From contig JAISCC010000152.1 in the NCBI GenBank assembly GCA_031265845.1, positions 1 through 57,080 of the forward strand: a stretch of DNA of 57,080 nt, given 5' to 3'. Shown piece after piece: positions 17,512 to 26,333 of this stretch. Within the stretch, counting starts at the first letter, position 1. The number at the start of each line of letters is the position of its first letter. The notes beneath the pieces are model-generated. The model made no database searches, was not told the DNA's origin, and worked only from the letters and a program-made list of their open reading frames with translations. The DNA comes from Treponema sp. (GTDB lineage: Bacteria > Spirochaetota > Spirochaetia > Treponematales > Breznakiellaceae). The position numbers and the translations under genes are program-made.

Positions 17512-17933
17512 CCCTGTTCGCGGGTTTGTCCCCGAAGCTCCGCTTTTATCTCTTCGATGGGACGGGAAAATATCTCAATTTCTTTGTCAACGCCGGTCAT
17601 GCTGCATTGTCCTTCAAAGATAACGTTGTCTGCGATGCGGAAGCGGGCTGTGGTAAGATCCCCGCGCATTTCCGCGCCTGGAAACAGGTCAACCTTATCG
17701 ACTGCTCTGACCATGCCGGTAACCCGTCCATATACGGTGAGCGATGTTACAAATATGTGATCCGCCTCGACAATAGCCCCCTTATCGACAATGAGCGCGC
17801 CTTGGGCGTCTATGGTTCCGTGGAATTTTCCTTTGATGCACAGGGTTTCCTTAAATTTGAGCAGTCCGTCAAAACTGCTGGTTTCACTGAAGGTCACCGA
17901 CTGCGGTCTATTCTTTTTTTCTGCGTTCGACAT
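17508..17933 (-). CDS. Bactofilin family cytoskeletal protein
   Basis: A 141-residue polymer-forming protein. The core from about 25 to 115 is a right-handed beta-helix with repeated hydrophobic-GxI patterns (CIKGKFHGTID, ALIVDKGAIVEAD, TVYGRVTGMVRA). Tails at both ends are short and disordered. Bactofilins form nucleotide-independent filaments that shape the cell, and spirochaete members have been linked to cell morphology and motility. The gene starts from its own promoter with the -10 only 6 bases from the ATG, and is coupled to pncC downstream. Confidence 0.9.
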   Translation of the reverse strand: MSNAEKKNRPQSVTFSETSSFDGLLKFKETLCIKGKFHGTIDAQGALIVDKGAIVEADHIFVTSLTVYGRVTGMVRAVDKVDLFPGAEMRGDLTTARFRIADNVIFEGQCSMTGVDKEIEIFSRPIEEIKAELRGQTREQG

Positions 17934-17939
17934 GAGCGT

Positions 17940-17968
17940 ATGATACCATGACGTGGAAAAAAAGGCAA
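17940..17968 (-). promoter_or_regulatory. Promoter abutting the bactofilin ATG
   Basis: Minus strand TTGCCT (17968-17963), 17-bp spacer, TATCAT (17945-17940), then 6 bases to the ATG at 17933. A leaderless mRNA is predicted. It lies back to back with the thrA promoter. Confidence 0.5.
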
Positions 17969-18001
17969 GGGCGCGAAAGCTTGCATAAATGTTTCGATCA
18001 C

Positions 18002-18030
18002 TTGCAATTTTCTCTCAAAACAACTATACT
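18002..18030 (+). promoter_or_regulatory. Promoter abutting the thrA ATG
   Basis: TTGCAA (18002-18007), 17-bp spacer, TATACT (18025-18030), then GCGTCC and the ATG at 18037. No ribosome site fits between, so a leaderless mRNA is predicted. No threonine-rich attenuator peptide is visible upstream. Confidence 0.6.
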
Positions 18031-18036
18031 GCGTCC

Positions 18037-20520
18037 ATGCGTGTTATAAAGTTCGGCGGCACATCAGTTGGAACACATGGTTCTGTCAGGAATATTATTG
18101 CGATTTTAAAAAACAAGGAACATGCCGGCGACACCCAGGCGGTTGTGGTTTCCGCTTTGTCGGGCGTTACCGACGCATTGATCGATATAGCGCGGAAAGC
18201 CTGCGCCGGCGATGAGGAATATGAGTTCGCGGTGGAAGGGCTGTGCAAGCGGCACTACGAATTAATCGCCGCTTTTCTGTCCGACAAACAATTGACCGAA
18301 GCTCTCTTCACCATAGACAGGCTCTGGATGGCTCTGAAAGGGGTTCTGGGGGCCATTGTCGCGCTTGGCGAATTGTCGCCGAGAGCGTTGGATATGGTGA
18401 TGAGTTTCGGCGAGCGGCTTTCGGCGTCGCTGTTAACTGAAATTTTCGCGGCGCATGATATATGCGCGTCGTATGTTGACGCGAGATCGCTGGTGAAGAC
18501 GGACGCGAATTTCGGCGCCGCCCATTTTCTGGAAAAAGAGACGTTTGTCAATATACAGAGGCATTTTTCATTGCGCCCCAACGCGGTGCATGTGACGACC
18601 GGTTTTATAGGCTCAACGAGGGACGGTGTCACTACGACGCTTGGGCGGGGCGGCTCCGATTTAAGCGCGGCTATTTTTGCGGCGGCGCTTGATGCTGACG
18701 CCGTTGAAATATGGACCGATGTTGACGGCATGCTCACGGCGGATCCGCGTCTGGTAAAAAACGCATTCAGAATTGAAGAGATTTCCTACACCGAGGCGAT
18801 GGAGCTTTCCCATTTCGGCGCAAAGGTCGTTTATCCGCCGACCATGCGCCCGGCGTTGATAAAGGGCATCCCTATCCGCATACTCAACACGTTTAATCCA
18901 GATAGCAGCGGGACATGGATAAAAAACAACGCGAAAGCCGGGCTGTATCCCATACGGGGCATTTCTTCCATGAACAAAGTGGCGCTGATGCGGGTGCAGG
19001 GCGCGGGCATGGTCGGTGTTACGGGCTTTTCGGCGCGTCTTTTCGGCGCGCTCGCCCGGGAAAAAGTGAACATCATCCTGATTACCCAAAGCTCAAGCGA
19101 GTATTCCATCTGTTTTGCGGTGTTGCCCGAAGACGCCGAAGGCGCGGAAACGGCGATAAAGGATGAGTTCGCGCGGGAGATGGAGTGCGGCGCCATTGAG
19201 CCGGTTGAGATGACACGGGATCTTGCGATTATTGCGATAGTGGGCGCCCAGATGCAGAAGATGTCCGGCTGTTCGGGGAAATTTTTCCACGCGCTTGGAC
19301 GCAACGGCGTCAACGTGATCGCCATCGCCCAAGGATCCTCGGAACTGAACATATCGGCGGTCATTGCCAGACAGGACGAGACCAAGGCGCTGAACGCGGT
19401 GCATGAGGCGTTTTTCCTGTCCGGCACCCGTTCTGTCAACCTCTTTCTGGTTGGCATAGGTCTTATCGGCGGCACGTTGCTCGAACAGTTGGCTATGCAT
19501 CGGGAGGCGCTTGCGGCGGAACACAGGATTCGCGTCAATATAGTCGGCGTCGCGGACTCAAAGAACATGTTGCTGTGCGCGGATGGACTTGATCCCAAGG
19601 TTGTGAAGTCCGTATTGAAGGACGATATCCCTGTGGAAGAACAGGCCGCCGGCGCCCCCTTTGACATTGACATATTCATCAAGCTGATGAAGGCGATGAA
19701 TCTGCCGAATACGGCGTTTTGCGATTGTACCGCGAGCGATACGGTCGCCGCCAAATACGCCGCAATTCTGAAGGCGTCCATTCCCGTTGTTACGCCGAAT
19801 AAACGCGCAAATTCCGGCTCCCTTGATTATTACAAGAAAATTACCGGTTATGCGCGGACAAGGGGCATACCTTATTTGTATGAAACGACGGTGTGCGCCG
19901 GGTTGCCGGTCATCTCCACGTTGCGTGATCTGTTTCTTTCAGGCGATCATGTCAGACGCATAGAAGCCGTGCTTTCCGGCACCTTGAGCTATATTTTCAA
20001 CAATTTTGACGGCGGCAAGCCATTTTCCGCTTTGGTGCGGGAAGCGAGAGCCAAGGGCTACACCGAACCCGATCCCCGCGACGATCTCAACGCCATGGAC
20101 GCGGCGCGGAAGGCGCTGGCGCTTGCCCGCGAGTGCGGCATGCCGCTTGAGTTTTCCGCAGTTTCCATTGAGCCCATACTGCCCTCCGCTTGTTTCAACG
20201 CGGCGAATGTAGACGCCTTTTTTGAGGAACTGGAAAAAGCGGACGCTGGGTTTGAGAGCCGCCGCGTCGCCGCCGAAGCGGAAGGCAAGGCGCTCCGTTA
20301 CATTGCGGTCATTGAGAACAATTCAGCGACAATCTCCATCCGCGCTGAAGCCAAGGACAGCCCCTTCCGCTCCCTCACCGACGCGGACAACATCGTCGTC
20401 ATTACGACAGACCGGTACGCAACCCTGCCTATGGTGATAAAGGGTCCGGGAGCTGGCGCCCAGGTTACCGCAGGCGGCGTGTTCGCTGATATTGTACGCA
20501 TTGCGAAGACACTGGTATAA
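18037..20520 (+). CDS. thrA: Bifunctional aspartokinase/homoserine dehydrogenase
   Basis: An 827-residue fusion enzyme catalysing the first and third steps from aspartate to threonine and methionine. The kinase starts with MRVIKFGGTSVG, then has TLGRGGSD and WTDVDGMLTADPR. A tandem ACT regulatory region covers about 315-465, with the pattern VNIILITQSSSEYSI and its second copy VNVIAIAQGSSELNI. The dehydrogenase begins near 480 with FLVGIGLIGGTLLEQL (NAD(P)-binding) and contains TPNKRANSG, YETTVCAGLPVI and GTLSYIFNNF. An in-frame start at 17989 is possible, but the conserved N-terminus and promoter place it at 18037. Full length for the family. Confidence 0.95.
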   Translation: MRVIKFGGTSVGTHGSVRNIIAILKNKEHAGDTQAVVVSALSGVTDALIDIARKACAGDEEYEFAVEGLCKRHYELIAAFLSDKQLTEALFTIDRLWMALKGVLGAIVALGELSPRALDMVMSFGERLSASLLTEIFAAHDICASYVDARSLVKTDANFGAAHFLEKETFVNIQRHFSLRPNAVHVTTGFIGSTRDGVTTTLGRGGSDLSAAIFAAALDADAVEIWTDVDGMLTADPRLVKNAFRIEEISYTEAMELSHFGAKVVYPPTMRPALIKGIPIRILNTFNPDSSGTWIKNNAKAGLYPIRGISSMNKVALMRVQGAGMVGVTGFSARLFGALAREKVNIILITQSSSEYSICFAVLPEDAEGAETAIKDEFAREMECGAIEPVEMTRDLAIIAIVGAQMQKMSGCSGKFFHALGRNGVNVIAIAQGSSELNISAVIARQDETKALNAVHEAFFLSGTRSVNLFLVGIGLIGGTLLEQLAMHREALAAEHRIRVNIVGVADSKNMLLCADGLDPKVVKSVLKDDIPVEEQAAGAPFDIDIFIKLMKAMNLPNTAFCDCTASDTVAAKYAAILKASIPVVTPNKRANSGSLDYYKKITGYARTRGIPYLYETTVCAGLPVISTLRDLFLSGDHVRRIEAVLSGTLSYIFNNFDGGKPFSALVREARAKGYTEPDPRDDLNAMDAARKALALARECGMPLEFSAVSIEPILPSACFNAANVDAFFEELEKADAGFESRRVAAEAEGKALRYIAVIENNSATISIRAEAKDSPFRSLTDADNIVVITTDRYATLPMVIKGPGAGAQVTAGGVFADIVRIAKTLV

Positions 20521-20594
20521 GGCGCGTGTCTTTCTTGCGGACGCTGGGAATATGTATTTGCGCGTAACCTTAAAGCCTACATTATAACGCGACA

Positions 20595-20627
20595 TCTGTC
20601 TGCAAAACGACTGGTTTTGCAGACAGA
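20595..20627 (+). terminator. Hairpin terminator after thrA
   Basis: TCTGTCTGCAAAAC (20595-20608) pairs perfectly with GTTTTGCAGACAGA (20614-20627); loop of 5 bases. It follows the thrA stop by 75 bases. A second weaker hairpin (CCTGC/GCAGG, about 20661-20684) flanked by A and T runs lies just beyond and may serve the convergent GH43 gene as well. Confidence 0.65.
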
Positions 20628-20790
20628 CGCTCTTTAGATATTTAAAACACTAGAGAAAAAACGCCTGCTGTTGAGAGGCAGGTTTTATGCCTATAGCATT
20701 ATATAATCTCCGGAGGCATTGTTGCATCCCGCCAATGCCAAAAGACCGCCTCCGCTGTTCACAAGCCAAAGGTTCGCCTCAACCGGAATG

Positions 20791-22392
20791 TTACAGGGGC
20801 CGGTACAAAAAACGCTTAAAATCCGCCGCGGCTTCGTAACAGGCGGTATCTACGCAGAACATCCCCACAAAGGCGCCGGTAAAACCCAAAGCGTCAAATT
20901 CATCGGAAAGCGTCCGGCTGTCCAAGTCTTTGCCCACATCGGTAAAATGTTCGCCATTCAGTGAATACCGAAAGACGCCCCTATGCTCCCGCACCGAAAG
21001 CCCCAGCCACACCGAACCCTCCTGTGGCAGAGCGGGACCTTCCTCGCGGAAAAAACGGCCGGCTGTCATGGACAACACGGCAAGCGTCCGTCTACGGGTT
21101 TCGTCATGGGTTACGGCAAGCATGTACTGGTTGCGTTCATCGTAACGCCAGCATAGACCCGCCAGTTCCTGAAAGCTTTGCGGCGCAAAGTCTATGCAGG
21201 TTTCCGCCTCAAAGGAAAAGTCCTTTTGCCGCCGGGCAAGCAGGGTTTGTCCGTAAGGGGAAACCGGCGACTGCCCGCCTTGCAACCTAATGCAACCGGG
21301 ACGCTCGCTGAGGGAATATCGCGCCGGATCCGCGGGAACGCGCAGGGTCTTAAAATCCCCGTGAATGGCTGGTCCGTCAAAGGTATACACCTGCTCCGCT
21401 GCGGGCGCGGGGGAAGCTGTTCCGGCGTTTTGCAGAAGCGGTTCAAAGCTGTCCGCCGGATAATTCTGCCGCTCGCCGCCTTCGCCCTTTATATAGGGCC
21501 AGTCCTCGTGCCAAACCAGCTCGGCGATTGCGGTTTCTCGTCCAAGCACACAGTTTTTCGTGCCGACAAGAGGCCGTCCGCAAAGATACGCCATATAGGT
21601 GCGGCCATCAGCGGTTTCGCACCAACTGGCATGCCCCGCTTTTTGCAGGCGCAGTTCGGGCCTGTCTCGGGAACTGACCAGCGGATTGTGCGGATGGATG
21701 ACGTAGGGTCCTTCAAGGGAACGGGAACGGGCCACGGTGGCGGCGTGGTTGTACACCGTGCCGCCCTCAGCGGTGAGAAGGTAATACCATCCGTTGCGCT
21801 TGTACAGATGAGGCCCCTCGACGCAACCTATTGGGGAGCCGGTGAAAATCTTTCGCACCGGGCCGGAAAGTTTTCGCTCCGCCGCGTTGTATTCCTGAAG
21901 CAGGATGCCCGTAAACTGGAAGCCTTCTGGATCGGCTCTTTGCCGGTAGTCCCACTCCATGTTCACCAGCCACTTTTTGCCGCCCTCATCGTGGAACAGG
22001 GAGGCGTCAAAGCCGGAGCAGTTGAGAAACACCGGGTCAGACCAGGGTCCTTCGATGGATGGAGCGGTGGTGAGATAGTTGGAACAATCTTTCCAGGGCC
22101 CGGCGTTCCAGGTACGCACATTGCTGTACACGAGCCAGAAAAGGCCGTCGCTGTAGCTTAAACAGGGCGCCCAGACGCCGCAGGAAGCCCGTTCTCCTTC
22201 CATATCAAGCAGCCGCCTTTCCCGCAACGGCGAGGGAAGGGATTCCCAGTGAGCCAGGTCTTTGGAGCGGTGCAGCTCCACTCCTGGGTACCACTCAAAT
22301 GTGGAATTGGCGATGTAAAAATACTCTCCCACCCTGATTATGGATGGATCCGCATGAAACCCGGCAAGTACGGGATTGGCAATTCGGGACAT
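20791..22392 (-). CDS. Glycoside hydrolase family 43 (beta-xylosidase-like)
   Basis: A 533-residue enzyme with the five-bladed propeller of GH43, followed from about 345 by a beta-sandwich domain like that of GH43 beta-xylosidases. The catalytic base is the Asp in FHADPSI (about residue 15), the pKa-modulating Asp is in GFDASLFHD, and the acid Glu is in CVEGPHLYK. No signal peptide, so it likely cleaves imported xylo- or arabino-oligosaccharides in the cytoplasm. Two ATGs lie 6 bases apart; AGGAG is 8 bases from the one at 22392 but only 2 from the one at 22398. It is single, with no sugar transporter adjacent, and converges on thrA. Confidence 0.88.
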   Translation of the reverse strand: MSRIANPVLAGFHADPSIIRVGEYFYIANSTFEWYPGVELHRSKDLAHWESLPSPLRERRLLDMEGERASCGVWAPCLSYSDGLFWLVYSNVRTWNAGPWKDCSNYLTTAPSIEGPWSDPVFLNCSGFDASLFHDEGGKKWLVNMEWDYRQRADPEGFQFTGILLQEYNAAERKLSGPVRKIFTGSPIGCVEGPHLYKRNGWYYLLTAEGGTVYNHAATVARSRSLEGPYVIHPHNPLVSSRDRPELRLQKAGHASWCETADGRTYMAYLCGRPLVGTKNCVLGRETAIAELVWHEDWPYIKGEGGERQNYPADSFEPLLQNAGTASPAPAAEQVYTFDGPAIHGDFKTLRVPADPARYSLSERPGCIRLQGGQSPVSPYGQTLLARRQKDFSFEAETCIDFAPQSFQELAGLCWRYDERNQYMLAVTHDETRRRTLAVLSMTAGRFFREEGPALPQEGSVWLGLSVREHRGVFRYSLNGEHFTDVGKDLDSRTLSDEFDALGFTGAFVGMFCVDTACYEAAADFKRFLYRPL

Positions 22393-22477
22393 ATTCATTA
22401 CTCCTTTCTCCTTTTCAGCGCACTGATGTTATCAGGCTGGTTTGATTGATAACACCAGCGCACAGCTTTCATAACAT

Positions 22478-22522
22478 GAGGCTGTTCCAAAAACTGTCGC
22501 TCTGCGCGTTTTGAAACAGCCT
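22478..22522. repeat. GAGGCTGTTYCAAAA hairpin repeat, copy 2
   Basis: GAGGCTGTTCCAAAAA (22478-22493) pairs with TTTTGAAACAGCCT (22509-22522). It lies upstream of the GH43 gene. Same family as 14519-14554 and 51618-51672. Confidence 0.65.
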
Positions 22523-22966
22523 GACGCCATGCTACCATATTTTTGCAAAAGAATTTAGAGTGGTTATCGCGCATACTGCTCTGGTTGGAAGCTTGCGGTT
22601 TGCGAACCTGCGCGTTTTGCAGCCCGGACAAGGGTTTTGCGCGGCAAACTAGGATTGCAAAGTGGGATGACGTATGCGCTTCGCCCGGCGGCGCGAGTTG
22701 CGCCTCCCACGTCAAACCGGAGGATCGCCAACCGAAAATTCGTTGCAAAAAGTGTCGCAAAATGACAAAGCGTAATGTGTCTCTGGGAACAAACACGAGG
22801 TTTCCAGAGATGACTTATAGGAACTATCGGCGATAAAACGGATGTTTTCATCTTTTATTAGCGAAATATCAATAAATTGCGCTAAAAAAAGCGCTTATTT
22901 AATGATGTTATCACCCCACCCCTACATCAGTAGTTCCTAATACAAAGCTCATATCCTTCAAAATTC

Positions 22967-23017
22967 AATGTATTTCAGATAAAATACATTGACAACCAGC
23001 ATATAATATGCTACTGT
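22967..23017 (+). promoter_or_regulatory. Candidate promoter and operator of chemoreceptor 1
   Basis: TTGACA (22989-22994), 17-bp spacer and a weak -10 TACTGT (23012-23017). An inverted repeat AATGTATTT / AAAATACATT (22967-22975, 22981-22990) overlaps the -35 box, suggesting an operator. TACATTGACAA (22985-22995) recurs inverted as TTGTCAATGTA at 23100-23110. The leader would be about 290 bases; unlike the later cassettes it has no poly-C tract. Confidence 0.4.
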
Positions 23018-23316
23018 AGACAATGATTTATATGAATCGAGTGCGATACGTTGCGCTGACGGCACATACGCGGCTACAGTGGAAAAACGAACTACAATTT
23101 TGTCAATGTATAGGGACTGTTTAAGCGATAGACTTGTCCACATTCTGATGATGCAGACCTCTGACGCGAATCGCGTCTAACCTTTGGCATAGAACATATC
23201 CGGCTTTCGACATACGGCAGGTCAGACCTATGGCGATGTCTTCGCTGACACCGCGCCGCCGAAAGCAGGCGGACTCGCGCATATTCTATATTTGCATATA
23301 AATCAAGGAGTAGTGT

Positions 23317-25503
23317 ATGAAAATTGGCGCCAAGCTGGTGGTGGTCATCAGCATTTTCAACATCATAGGCATAAGCGTTCTGGCATGTGTCACTGTCATC
23401 CAGTCGGAGCGGGAAATCAGCCGCCTTGCGGACGCGCAGGCGAAAAGCATTGCCAGAGAAAGCGGCGAAAGGATAAGCCGTTGGTTTGAAGGGTATATAG
23501 GCTTGGCAAGAGCCTTGTCTTATATAATGGAAGGCTATAAAACCATACCGGCGGCGGAGCGGCGGGAGCAGTTTAACATGATGATAAAACAGATGCTCGC
23601 CGCAAACCCGGCTCTGATCGCCGTATATACCAATTGGTCGCCGAACACCCTCGACGGCATGGATGCGGAATACGCCAACACCCCCGGCGCGGATGATACC
23701 GGACGGTTTATACCCGCGTGGAACTATATTGATGGTGAATTGGTGGTAAATCCTATAGTAGGCTTTGGCTGGGATATGGTTATGCAAACGCCGCTGTTCA
23801 AATCAGAACATATCCTTGACCCCGCAGTGTATCCGAGGCAAGACGGAGACGTTTTAATTGCCAATATGGGCGATCCCATAAAAGACAAGGACACCGGCGC
23901 CGTGATAGGGCTGTCAGGAGTGAGTCTCGGATTGTCACAAATACAGGCTATAGCAGCGGAGATTAAACCCTTCGGCGACGGATTCGCGCTGGTGTTCAGT
24001 TCCGGAGGCATAGTCGCCGCTCACACTGACGAGCGGCGGCTTGGAGTGAACATGAGGGAATCAGAAGCCGACACCTTCGGACCCTTCCTCAATACAATGG
24101 TCGACGCGGTTTCCAAAGGAAGCGCGGCATCCTTCTCGTACCGCCCGTCCCAGTCAAAAACGACCATTCAGTATTATTCCATGCCGTTTTTCATCGGGCG
24201 CGTCCCGCAACCGTGGACATTGGTGGTGGGAGTCTCCCGCAACACCATCATAGCGCCGGTTTACCACATGATCGGCGTCTGCCTTGTCATTGGCGTCCTC
24301 ACTATACTTATGATGTCCGCAGGCGTCGTGTTCATGGCGCGTTCCATAAGCCGCCCCATCTCGCGCGCCATGACGACGCTCAAAGACATTGCCGAAGGAG
24401 ACTTGACCAAGAAGATCAGCGTTTCCTCACAAGACGAGTTGGGCGATCTCGCCCGCTATGTGAACTTCATGGTGGACAAGATAAAAACCCTCGTGGTGTC
24501 CATAAAGAGAGAGGCGACGACGCTTTCGGAAACCGGCGGAGAACTTGGGGAGCATATAGCGGGAACAGCCGCGTCTATCAACGGGATAACCGAGACCATT
24601 CAAAGCGTCACCTCTCAGAGCGGCTCCCAAGAGGCGAGCGTCAAAGGCGCTGGAGAGACTATGGGAGAGGTTGTGAAGAACATCGGCGGCTTAAACATTC
24701 AAATACAGAAGCAGACCGAGTGCGTGAATCAATCGACTTCGGCGGTGGAAGAGATGCTGGCGAACATCCAGAGCGTAACCCAGACGCTTATGAACAGCGA
24801 GGGAAATATAACCAATCTCGCCGATGCGTCCGAAATAGGGAGGACGGGCTTGGCGGAAGTGTCCGGGGATATACTGGAGATAGCGCGGGAGTCCGCTGGG
24901 CTGCTTGAGATAAACGCGGTGATGCAGAACATAGCGAGCCAGACGAACCTGCTGTCGATGAACGCGGCGATAGAGGCCGCGCATGCCGGAGAGGCTGGGA
25001 AGGGCTTCGCAGTGGTCGCCGGCGAGATACGGAAGCTGGCGGAGTCTTCATCCGCGCAGTCGAAGACCATAAGCGGGGTGCTGAAAAGGATAAAAGGATC
25101 GATAGACAAGATAACGAAGTCGACTGAAGGCGTGCTGTTGAAGTTCGAGGCGATAAACGACGGCGTGAGGAAGGTGATCGAGCAGGAGGCTAACGTCCGC
25201 GCCGCTATGGAAGAGCAGGGAGCGGGGAGCAAGAGCATACTGGAATCGATAAACAGCCTGCAAGAGATAACAGGCGAGGTTACGCGGGGATCGCAGGCAA
25301 TGGAAGGCAAAAGCCGCAAAGTGATCACGGAGAGCAGGGAGCTTGAGATGATAGCGAAGGAGATAAACGGCGACATGAGGGAGATGTCCAGCGAAGCGGA
25401 TCAGATACGGCAAGCGGTGAAGCTGGTGGATGATATAAGCGTGAATAACAAAAAGCAAATAGAGACGCTGATGAGCGAGGTGTCGCGCTTCAAGGTTGAG
25501 TGA
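23317..25503 (+). CDS. Methyl-accepting chemotaxis protein 1 (dCache-HAMP-MCP signal)
   Basis: A 728-residue transmembrane chemoreceptor feeding CheA/CheW. Membrane helix 1 is at about 8-30 and helix 2 at about 314-341. Between them lies a periplasmic double-Cache-like sensor (PNTLDGMDAEYANTPG and [16 protein letters not shown] are shared with the other island receptors). A HAMP domain spans about 342-395. The signalling domain has its hairpin tip at about 538-575 ([20 protein letters not shown]). No C-terminal CheR-binding pentapeptide is present; the end is RFKVE. AAGGAG lies upstream of the ATG. The ligand is unknown. It is closely related to the receptors at 30318 and 36302. Confidence 0.93.
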   Translation: MKIGAKLVVVISIFNIIGISVLACVTVIQSEREISRLADAQAKSIARESGERISRWFEGYIGLARALSYIMEGYKTIPAAERREQFNMMIKQMLAANPALIAVYTNWSPNTLDGMDAEYANTPGADDTGRFIPAWNYIDGELVVNPIVGFGWDMVMQTPLFKSEHILDPAVYPRQDGDVLIANMGDPIKDKDTGAVIGLSGVSLGLSQIQAIAAEIKPFGDGFALVFSSGGIVAAHTDERRLGVNMRESEADTFGPFLNTMVDAVSKGSAASFSYRPSQSKTTIQYYSMPFFIGRVPQPWTLVVGVSRNTIIAPVYHMIGVCLVIGVLTILMMSAGVVFMARSISRPISRAMTTLKDIAEGDLTKKISVSSQDELGDLARYVNFMVDKIKTLVVSIKREATTLSETGGELGEHIAGTAASINGITETIQSVTSQSGSQEASVKGAGETMGEVVKNIGGLNIQIQKQTECVNQSTSAVEEMLANIQSVTQTLMNSEGNITNLADASEIGRTGLAEVSGDILEIARESAGLLEINAVMQNIASQTNLLSMNAAIEAAHAGEAGKGFAVVAGEIRKLAESSSAQSKTISGVLKRIKGSIDKITKSTEGVLLKFEAINDGVRKVIEQEANVRAAMEEQGAGSKSILESINSLQEITGEVTRGSQAMEGKSRKVITESRELEMIAKEINGDMREMSSEADQIRQAVKLVDDISVNNKKQIETLMSEVSRFKVE

Positions 25504-25566
25504 GGCGCGGAGCGCGGGAGCGGCGCCGCAAAGCGCCGCTCCCTATTTGCGAAGCGCGTCCTGCGG

Positions 25567-26075
25567 ATGCAAGAGCGTAAGGCTGTATGTGAAAAAACAT
25601 TGGCAAACCAAATGCAGCGTTTTAAGTTAGTGAAAAAAACAAGCGAATGGTTTGGAGATTATATGACGACGGCAAGAACATTAGGGCAGGTCATGGAAGG
25701 CTATAGAAGCATACCCCCCGCCGAGCGGCGAGAATGTTTCAATATGACTATCAGGCAAGCCCTCGTAGCAAACCATGAGATGTTGAGCCTCTACGTCAAC
25801 TGGACGCCTGACGCTTTGGATGCTTTGGACGGTATGGACGCGGACTATGCGAATACCTCTGGAGCGGATGAGACCGGGCGGTTTATACCCGCGTGGGCGG
25901 TGGGCGCGGTGACGCCAGGAACTCCCGCTTCATTCTCATATCACTCTCCGTAATCGAATACAGCCATGCAGTACTATTCCGCGCCGGTCGCCATTGGACG
26001 CGCTCCCCAGGTGTGGACAGTAGTCGTCGGCGTCTCCCGCAACACCATCATGGCGCCGGGATACAAACAAATTCT
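25567..26075 (+). pseudogene. Chemoreceptor sensor-domain remnant
   Basis: Remains of a receptor like its neighbours. It aligns from the helix after TM1 (SEWFGDYMTTARTLGQVMEG) to NTSGADETGRFIPAW, then jumps over about 120 residues to GTPASFSYHSP, where an in-frame TAA (25951-25953) interrupts it. The frame resumes with AMQYYSAPVAIGRAPQVW and [16 protein letters not shown] up to about 26070. TM1, most of the sensor, HAMP and the signalling domain are missing. It follows receptor 1 directly, as expected after unequal recombination between receptor genes. Confidence 0.85.
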
Positions 26076-26333
26076 TCTGTTACAGACACATGCGGTTGAC
26101 GCTTTTCTCACGCGATTTTTTGACAAGCGGCCACGCCGCCTTCCCATGCCTCCCCCCCTCAATCAAGCGCGGTCATTCCATCATGGCGCGGGCGGGCTTG
26201 GACGGAACAACCGTTTTTGCCGCGTGGCATCGACTCTGGTTGACAAAAAGGGAAAATACTATAACTATATTCAAAATACACTTATAGCATTATTCAACAA
26301 TTTTTTGTATAATCTGAAACATAAAGGAATGTT

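Larger units (their letters stand above)
22393..23316. other. Intergenic region between GH43 and the first chemoreceptor gene
   Basis: 924 bases without a recognised gene. It contains a repeat hairpin (22478-22522), short frames on both strands between 22540 and 22850 that show no known domain, a small GCGCT/AGCGC hairpin near 22881-22894, and from 22960 on the promoter region of the chemoreceptor gene. Confidence 0.5.

Noticed and set aside
21178..22161. A 327-codon plus-strand frame inside the GH43 gene
   Set aside because: Antisense of a well-supported enzyme gene; no motif and no ribosome site.
22543..22851. Overlapping small frames on both strands between GH43 and receptor 1
   Set aside because: No domain, no ribosome site and atypical composition; likely eroded or repeat-derived sequence.
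26100..26333. Open frame continuing after the chemoreceptor remnant toward the hybrid kinase
   Set aside because: Past about 26070 it loses all similarity to receptors and shows no motif; treated as degenerate flank.
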